From: Burkholderiales bacterium RIFCSPLOWO2_02_FULL_57_36
GTDB lineage: Bacteria; Pseudomonadota; Gammaproteobacteria; Burkholderiales; Burkholderiaceae_D
Reading direction: 5' to 3'
NCBI GenBank assembly: GCA_001770855.1
Contig: MESE01000148.1
Location: forward strand, 1-64,000
DNA length: 64,000 nucleotides
The position numbers and the translations under genes are program-made. Position 1 is the first letter of the stretch; each line of letters starts with the position of its first letter. The notes beneath the pieces were generated by a model. That model was not told the origin of the DNA. It searched no databases and saw only the letters and a list, made by a program, of their open reading frames with translations. Positions 59,135-64,000 of the stretch are shown in pieces.

Positions 59135-59526
59135 CCCCACCCCCAAATTAATTTGCACCAACCTAAGAGAGAAAGAATCCGCAAAAACCTGTGTTCAAAC
59201 GAGATGAAAAGGAAATTTTGGACAGAACCGTGAATTATACCTCAGCCGTATTTACCGATTGAAACCCGATTACTCTCGCCCTCAATCTTTTGACTCAATC
59301 TTTTGACGCTTGCTTGAAGCGTATGAAAACAATCGCCGGTTGTATCGGCCCGTTTTCAACATATCGCACCGTATCGCGGCATTTCAAGGCCATTCCGGCC
59401 AGTCATTCTCCATTCATTCAATAAAAATGCTTCGATTTGCCAGGTTCGGATTGCCTGCAATAAATAGTTCCGGATAAGATTGCGTAGCTTCGACCTGGAT
59501 GTCGAGTTCGCGGGAGGCGCAGCCGG
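59135..59526. other. Divergent intergenic region between the Rieske gene and the cyclase
   Basis: About 390 bp without a supported gene. It contains a 13-bp tandem duplication (59281-59306) and should hold the divergent promoters. No confident promoter pair was identified. Confidence 0.5.
59281..59306. repeat. 13-bp direct tandem repeat, two copies
   Basis: CTCAATCTTTTGA occurs twice in direct succession (59281-59293 and 59294-59306). It may be slippage or a regulator binding array. Confidence 0.85.
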
Positions 59527-61413
59527 ATGTTGCAATCAATTTCTCGTTTGATGCGTTGGTTCTTGCCACGCTGGCATACAGTGATCGGTATGCTATTTGC
59601 CGCAGCATTGGTTGCCGAACTGGCTGGCCTGCATATGCTCAGTGCCGCAGAGAATCGACTCACCGACGTGTTCATGAAGCGTCATGCGGCCGAGTATCGC
59701 GCCGATCCCGATATTGTCGTAGTCGACATCGACGACCCCAGCATGTCCGCAATGCAGGAAATTGCCGGGCTATGGGCTTGGCCGCGTGAAATACACGCCG
59801 ATCTTATTTCAGCCTTGGCGGAATTCGGGCCTCGCGCAATCGTATTCGACATTGCATTTTCCGAACAAGATATGAAACGCCCGAAAAGCGATATGCGTTT
59901 GTCGGACGCGCTCAAGGCTATGCCGAACGCTTACTTGTCGGCGGCACGGCTGCGCCCCGCGCTTGATCCGTCCGGCAAACCGTTGCGCGAGCTGTCGAGT
60001 GCTTTTGCGATTGCGCAGGCCGGGCCGCAAGCCGCGATCGCGGCAATCCAGCTTCCACATGCGGTACAAAAAAATGCATGGCGGCTCGGTTTGGTTAACA
60101 GCATGGAAGATGACGATGGCGTGTTGCGCCGATACCAGCTCCATACCGACGTGCATGGATGGAAACTGCCATCGCTTCCGGCACGCGTAGTCACGGATCT
60201 TGGAATCGAATTGCCGGCAGACGAAGAATTTCTGATGCGCTGGTCGCTGATTGAGCGCAAGCGCTATCCCTACGCCGAACTCTACCGCTTGCTAACCGAA
60301 GCGCGTCCGGGATTGGCTCCGGATGACATCCGTACACTTGATGCGCTGTTCCGCAACAAGATCATTGTCATCGGGGCGTCTGCGGCCAGTACCTTCGACC
60401 ATCATCTAACCCCCTTGGGCGCCGGTTATCCCGGCGTGGAGATCCTGGCCGTGGCGATCGACAACCTGAAGAACGGACATCATGTGCGTATTGCGCAGCC
60501 GGTCTGGCCTGTCATGTTCGGCATCATGTTGATTGCCTTGCTGGCATGGACTTTCACGCGGCGCATCAATCCGCTCGCGGTCGGCGCCGCGTTAGCGGCT
60601 GTCTCGGCGGTTGCGCTTTTGATCGCCGATGCGGCCATCGTGCGCAACTTGCAGTTGCCGCTAGCGACTCCGTTGATCTTCGCATGGACTTGGTTTTTGA
60701 CCGCTGCAGTCGGCGGCTACTTGCGAGAGCGTCGCGCTCGCAATCAGGCGGTGTCGCTGTTCGGCCGGTTTCTCAATCCCGGCGTTGTGCGCCAGATCGT
60801 CGAACAGGGCGCGACGGTCGAAAGCCTGTCCGGGCGCACGCGCGATGTCACTGTTCTTTTCTCGGATATACGCGGCTTTACTGCATTGTCCGAATCGCGA
60901 CCGCCGCAGGAAGTGGTGACTTTACTCAACCGGTATTTCGAACGGCAGGTCGAGGTCGTTTTTCGCCATGGCGGCACGCTCGATAAGTTCATCGGCGATT
61001 GCATCATGGCGTTCTGGGGTGCGCCGATCGACGATACCCTGCATGCACGGCGCGCCGTTGCAGCGGCCCTTGAAATGCAGGATGCGCTGCTTGAGTTCAA
61101 AAAAGAGCTCGCAATGGAAGGCTGGGATGCGGCGGATTTCGAGATCGGCATCGGTGTACACTCCGGACCCGCCGTGGTAGGCTTTATCGGCGCTCGGCGC
61201 AAGCTCGATTACACCGCGATCGGCGATACCGTCAATCTTGCCAGCCGTGTCGAAGGGTTGACCAAGGGCGTGGCCCGGATACTGGTGACACGCGAAACGA
61301 TGATCGCGTGCCAGCCGTCCGGTGAAGTCGATTTTGAGTCTCATGGCGCGTTCGCCGTCAAAGGACGCGCCGCAGCGGTTGAATTGTATGAACCGACCAG
61401 GAAAATAAAATGA
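59527..61413 (+). CDS. CHASE2-domain class III adenylate/guanylate cyclase
   Basis: A 628-residue membrane protein. An N-terminal helix (18-40) leads to a periplasmic CHASE2 sensor (about 45-315), then three helices (about 325-400) and a class III cyclase domain. The metal-binding aspartates are in VLFSDIRGFTAL and FIGDCIMAFWG, and the transition-state residues in DTVNLASRVEGL. The lysine in LDKFIGD favours ATP as substrate. The next gene overlaps it by 4 bp. Confidence 0.92.
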   Translation: MLQSISRLMRWFLPRWHTVIGMLFAAALVAELAGLHMLSAAENRLTDVFMKRHAAEYRADPDIVVVDIDDPSMSAMQEIAGLWAWPREIHADLISALAEFGPRAIVFDIAFSEQDMKRPKSDMRLSDALKAMPNAYLSAARLRPALDPSGKPLRELSSAFAIAQAGPQAAIAAIQLPHAVQKNAWRLGLVNSMEDDDGVLRRYQLHTDVHGWKLPSLPARVVTDLGIELPADEEFLMRWSLIERKRYPYAELYRLLTEARPGLAPDDIRTLDALFRNKIIVIGASAASTFDHHLTPLGAGYPGVEILAVAIDNLKNGHHVRIAQPVWPVMFGIMLIALLAWTFTRRINPLAVGAALAAVSAVALLIADAAIVRNLQLPLATPLIFAWTWFLTAAVGGYLRERRARNQAVSLFGRFLNPGVVRQIVEQGATVESLSGRTRDVTVLFSDIRGFTALSESRPPQEVVTLLNRYFERQVEVVFRHGGTLDKFIGDCIMAFWGAPIDDTLHARRAVAAALEMQDALLEFKKELAMEGWDAADFEIGIGVHSGPAVVGFIGARRKLDYTAIGDTVNLASRVEGLTKGVARILVTRETMIACQPSGEVDFESHGAFAVKGRAAAVELYEPTRKIK

Positions 61414-61949
61414 AAAATCACATCTTGGCGTTTGTGGTGCTGCTTGTCTCGGGCACGGCATATGCGGAATCGGCGCGCACCATTCGTGCGACGGAGTTGC
61501 AAGCTCAGTCGCAATCCGATGCGGCCACGCTTGCCACCTTGCCGGAAAATACCAAAGTCAGCGTGCTGCGGCGTAGCGGCGCATGGAGCGAAATCAAAAC
61601 GGTGAACGGCCAGGCCGGCTGGGTGCGGATGCTCAGTCTCAGATTCGACGAGGGCGCCAGCGGCGAGCGCGGCGCGGCCAATCCCGCCGGTGCTTTGACC
61701 AATCTATTGTCGTCGGGACGCACTTCCGGAACGGCGACGGTCACCACCGGTGTGCGTGGCCTGACCGAGGCGGATTTGCAACGCGCGCAGGCCAATCCGG
61801 CGGAACTGCAGAAACTGCAGAAATTCGCGATTCAAAAAGATGTGGCGCAAGCATTCGCACAGCGCACGAAATTGTCGCCGGCGCAGGTCGAATATCTGCC
61901 GGAACCGGCGCCGCTCCAGCAAAACACACCCGCTTTCGATGGAGGCTGA
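61410..61949 (+). CDS. Exported SH3-domain protein
   Basis: A 179-residue periplasmic protein with a signal peptide (MKNHILAFVVLLVSGTAYA before ESART). An SH3b domain spans about 27-78 (ATLPENTKVSVLRRSGAWSEI and GQAGWVRML). The rest is low-complexity and alanine- and glutamine-rich. Its ATGA start overlaps the cyclase stop, and the M48 gene follows after 1 bp, so all three are coupled. It may bind peptidoglycan or a partner; function unknown. Confidence 0.85.
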   Translation: MKNHILAFVVLLVSGTAYAESARTIRATELQAQSQSDAATLATLPENTKVSVLRRSGAWSEIKTVNGQAGWVRMLSLRFDEGASGERGAANPAGALTNLLSSGRTSGTATVTTGVRGLTEADLQRAQANPAELQKLQKFAIQKDVAQAFAQRTKLSPAQVEYLPEPAPLQQNTPAFDGG

Positions 61950-61950
61950 C

Positions 61951-62826
61951 ATGAGGAATTTCAGTCATTTTCTTGTTGCCGCGGCAATCGCATTGATCTG
62001 TAATCCCGTTTCAGCGCAGTTCGGATTGTCGTTGCCCGGGTTCGGCAAGAGCGGCGAAAAGAGCGGCGGCTTCGATATCGGCGGCATGGTCAGCAATCTC
62101 ACCAAGGCGGCTACCGAGACCAGCGAGGTGGAGGAAATTCGCATCGGCCAGGAGTTTGCTGCCACGTTGCTCGGCGCCAAACCGCTGGTTGCGGATGCCC
62201 GCCTGCAACGCTATGTGAATACGCTCGGCCGCTGGCTGGCATTGCAAACCGAGCGTCCCGATCTGCCTTGGACATTCGGCGTATTGGATGATGCAGGTTT
62301 CAATGCTTTTGCAACACCGGGCGGCTACATCTTTATCACCAAAGGGCTGATCGCACGCATGCGCAACGAAGCCGAGCTGGCCGGCGTCCTGGCGCACGAG
62401 ATCGGCCATGTATTGAAAAAGCATCATTTGCATGCCGTGCAAAAGAATGCCGGGTTTGCTCTGGTGGGAGATCTGGTGAGCGCCGCCGGCAAAGGCGGAA
62501 ACGACCAAGCCAAAGCGGCATTCCTGAATATCGGACGAAAACTTTATTCCAGCGGCCTGGACCAGAGCGATGAATTCGAAGCGGATCGGCTTGGCGTGGT
62601 GATCGCAGCGCGCGCCGGATATGATGCGTATGGCTTGCCGGCAGTGTTGCAGATGCTGGATGCACAAAGCGCGCAGGACGATAATTTTTCATTGTCTTTC
62701 AAGACACACCCGGCACCGGGAAAACGCATCGAGTTGCTTGATAAATTGATGCATAACCGGTTTGATGCGCTGCCGGGTTCGACAGGCTGGCCGCTTGACA
62801 AGCGTTTGAAGGAGTTCGGCAAATAG
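61951..62826 (+). CDS. M48-family metalloprotease
   Basis: A 291-residue secreted zinc protease. The signal peptide ends near NPVSA-QFG. The HExxH motif is HEIGH at 149-153, with the third ligand in DEFEADRLGV. The GGYIFITKGLIARMRNEAELAGVLA segment is typical of BepA/YggG-like periplasmic enzymes for outer-membrane quality control. ATG 61951 follows GGAGG. It starts 1 bp after the SH3 gene. Confidence 0.92.
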   Translation: MRNFSHFLVAAAIALICNPVSAQFGLSLPGFGKSGEKSGGFDIGGMVSNLTKAATETSEVEEIRIGQEFAATLLGAKPLVADARLQRYVNTLGRWLALQTERPDLPWTFGVLDDAGFNAFATPGGYIFITKGLIARMRNEAELAGVLAHEIGHVLKKHHLHAVQKNAGFALVGDLVSAAGKGGNDQAKAAFLNIGRKLYSSGLDQSDEFEADRLGVVIAARAGYDAYGLPAVLQMLDAQSAQDDNFSLSFKTHPAPGKRIELLDKLMHNRFDALPGSTGWPLDKRLKEFGK

Positions 62827-62907
62827 GCATGGGTGACCGGCAATCGTCGGCAATGTGAAGTTGCAGTCATTTTGTGCGAATTTGCCGGCAAATCCGGCTA
62901 TCGTCTT

Positions 62908-62934
62908 GCATTAATTCCTTGTGGGAAATTAATG
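62908..62934. other. Inverted repeat between the M48 protease and xseB
   Basis: GCATTAATTCC and a near-exact complement ending at 62934 form a stem with one bulged A. No T run follows, so it is a structural or operator-like site rather than a clear terminator. Confidence 0.4.
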
Positions 62935-63087
62935 CGCGCCTTTATTTCTGGCTAATTTGCAATAATCCCTTTTCCGGTGCGGCTCGGCGTCCATATTTGA
63001 TGCCCGAAATTCGCCTGTTTTTCCCATCAAATCACCTTGCAGGATGGTTTGCTCTAAAATAGCGGACTACACTTCAATTTAATCTTT

Positions 63088-63342
63088 ATGTCCAAGAAAC
63101 TCTTATCCGCCGACCTGCCCTCTTCGTTTGAAGAAGCAATGCTCGAACTGGAGCAATTGGTGGCGCAGATGGAGGCGGGAGAGTTGCCCTTGGAAGCATC
63201 TGTCGCGGCTTACAAGCGCGGTTCGGAACTGGTCAAGTATTGTGCGGCGCAACTGGATAAAGTCGATAGCCAAGTCAAAGTACTGGAAGGCGAAATGTTG
63301 AAGCCGTTCACAACCGACGCTGCTGCCGAGGCGGATGAATGA
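63088..63342 (+). CDS. xseB: Exodeoxyribonuclease VII small subunit
   Basis: An 84-residue helical subunit. LPSSFEEAMLELEQLVAQMEAGELPLE and the KRGSELVKYCAAQLDKVDSQVKVL segment are diagnostic. It binds many copies to one XseA to degrade single-stranded DNA; xseA is not in the window. It overlaps ispA by 4 bp, the widespread xseB-ispA arrangement. Confidence 0.96.
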   Translation: MSKKLLSADLPSSFEEAMLELEQLVAQMEAGELPLEASVAAYKRGSELVKYCAAQLDKVDSQVKVLEGEMLKPFTTDAAAEADE

Positions 63343-64000
63343 CGGAAGCGCAGGCATTTGACGGCTGGATGCGTACCGTGCAGCAGGACATGGAGGAAGT
63401 GCTGGCATCGTATTTGCCTCGCGCCACGCAGGTTCCGGGACGGTTGCACGATGCAATGCGTTATGCGACGCTGGATGGCGGAAAGAGGGTGCGCCCGTTG
63501 CTGGTGTTTGCGGCGGGGGAATTATTCAATGCCGATAGAGCGGCATTGGCGCGTGCCGCAACTGCGGTGGAGATGATTCACGCATACTCGCTGGTGCATG
63601 ACGATATGCCTTGCATGGATGACGATGCGTTGCGGCGCGGAAAGCCGACCGTGCATGTCAAATACGATGAAGCGACTGCATTGTTGGTTGGCGATGCGTT
63701 GCAGGCACAAGCGTTTCTGGTGTTGTCTGACATCGCTGGTGAACCGAGCCTTATACTGAAGATGATTCGCGTGCTGGCAACCGCTGCCGGATCTGTCGGC
63801 ATGTGCGGCGGCCAGGCGATCGATCTGGATAGTGTGGGAATGAGGTTGTCGCTGGACGAGTTGGAGCAAATGCATTGCTTGAAGACCGGTGCATTGCTGC
63901 GCGCATCGGTGTTGCTGGGTGCGTTGAGCGGCAAGGCGTTGACGGAATCCGAACAGTCAGCACTCGATGTGTATGCGGATGCAATCGGGCTGGCGTTCCA
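63339..64000 (+). CDS. ispA: Farnesyl diphosphate synthase (polyprenyl synthetase), cut by the window end
   Basis: The first 220 codons are visible from ATG 63339, which overlaps the xseB stop in ATGA. The product shows LDGGKRVRPLLVFAAGE and the first aspartate-rich motif LVHDDMPCMDDDALRRGKP, then TGALLRASVLLG. The second DDxxD motif lies beyond the edge. It condenses IPP with DMAPP/GPP to farnesyl diphosphate. About 75 residues are missing compared with the usual 295-300. Confidence 0.94.
   Translation, partial: MTEAQAFDGWMRTVQQDMEEVLASYLPRATQVPGRLHDAMRYATLDGGKRVRPLLVFAAGELFNADRAALARAATAVEMIHAYSLVHDDMPCMDDDALRRGKPTVHVKYDEATALLVGDALQAQAFLVLSDIAGEPSLILKMIRVLATAAGSVGMCGGQAIDLDSVGMRLSLDELEQMHCLKTGALLRASVLLGALSGKALTESEQSALDVYADAIGLAF

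Overview
The window is a chromosomal segment of a betaproteobacterium, most likely Burkholderiales, family Oxalobacteraceae (Herminiimonas/Janthinobacterium type). This rests on recognised families and gene order: Coq7 ubiquinone hydroxylase, a Burkholderiales-type general porin, the bactofilin-erpA-anmK-M23-tyrS-dtd run, dusB-fis-purH-ruvC-ruvAB, and polA next to DUF2782-thrB. No database search was possible, so the genus is an inference. Most of the content is core metabolism and information processing, with small accessory elements at the joints.

Layout. 1-140: the 3' end of a group II intron, with its catalytic domain V duplicated in tandem. 246-2602: YciA-like thioesterase and a divergent Atm1-type ABC exporter. 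2751-9160: glutamate dehydrogenase, class III aminotransferase, TAXI binding protein and fused TRAP permease, a likely uptake-catabolism module for a C5 or amino acid-like substrate. 9365-13303: Asp/Glu racemase-family protein, glycerate 2-kinase, dihydroorotase and a DUF3025 protein. 13684-16157: porin, coq7, OsmC. 16402-17629: a candidate small RNA and the rplM-rpsI ribosomal operon. 17801-20430: argC, DUF6776, bactofilin, erpA. 20482-26336: anmK, M23 peptidase, tyrS-dtd, PEBP and histidine phosphatase. 26441-33889: degenerate GGDEF protein, dusB-fis, purH-ruvC, ruvAB (with an antisense HExxH membrane protein between ruvC and ruvA), DUF188.

34102-38342: hydratase with an operator-like site, DUF2147 and valS. 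38440-43083: a TPP riboswitch and thiC-thiS-thiG-thiD-thiE. The riboswitch 3' strand and the thiC ribosome binding site can form mutually exclusive pairings through one shared sequence, which suggests translational control. 43123-44374: a dapA-like aldolase whose promoter carries palindromic operator-like sites. 44375-52550: uvrD helicase, BPSS1780-thrB-DUF2782, LOG protein and polA, with the last two start codons back to back. 52724-58018: Tat-type dienelactone hydrolase, ZIP transporter, diguanylate cyclase, a 268-bp MITE-like element, sulfurtransferase and EamA exporter. 58034-64000: Rieske oxygenase, CHASE2 adenylate cyclase, SH3 protein, M48 protease, xseB and the start of ispA, which runs off the right edge.

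No CRISPR array, complete insertion sequence, prophage, rRNA or tRNA gene was recognised. The most interesting signals are non-coding: the C-rich sRNA before rplM, the thiC expression platform, the duplicated intron domain V, the MITE-like element and two operator-like palindromes without a linked regulator.
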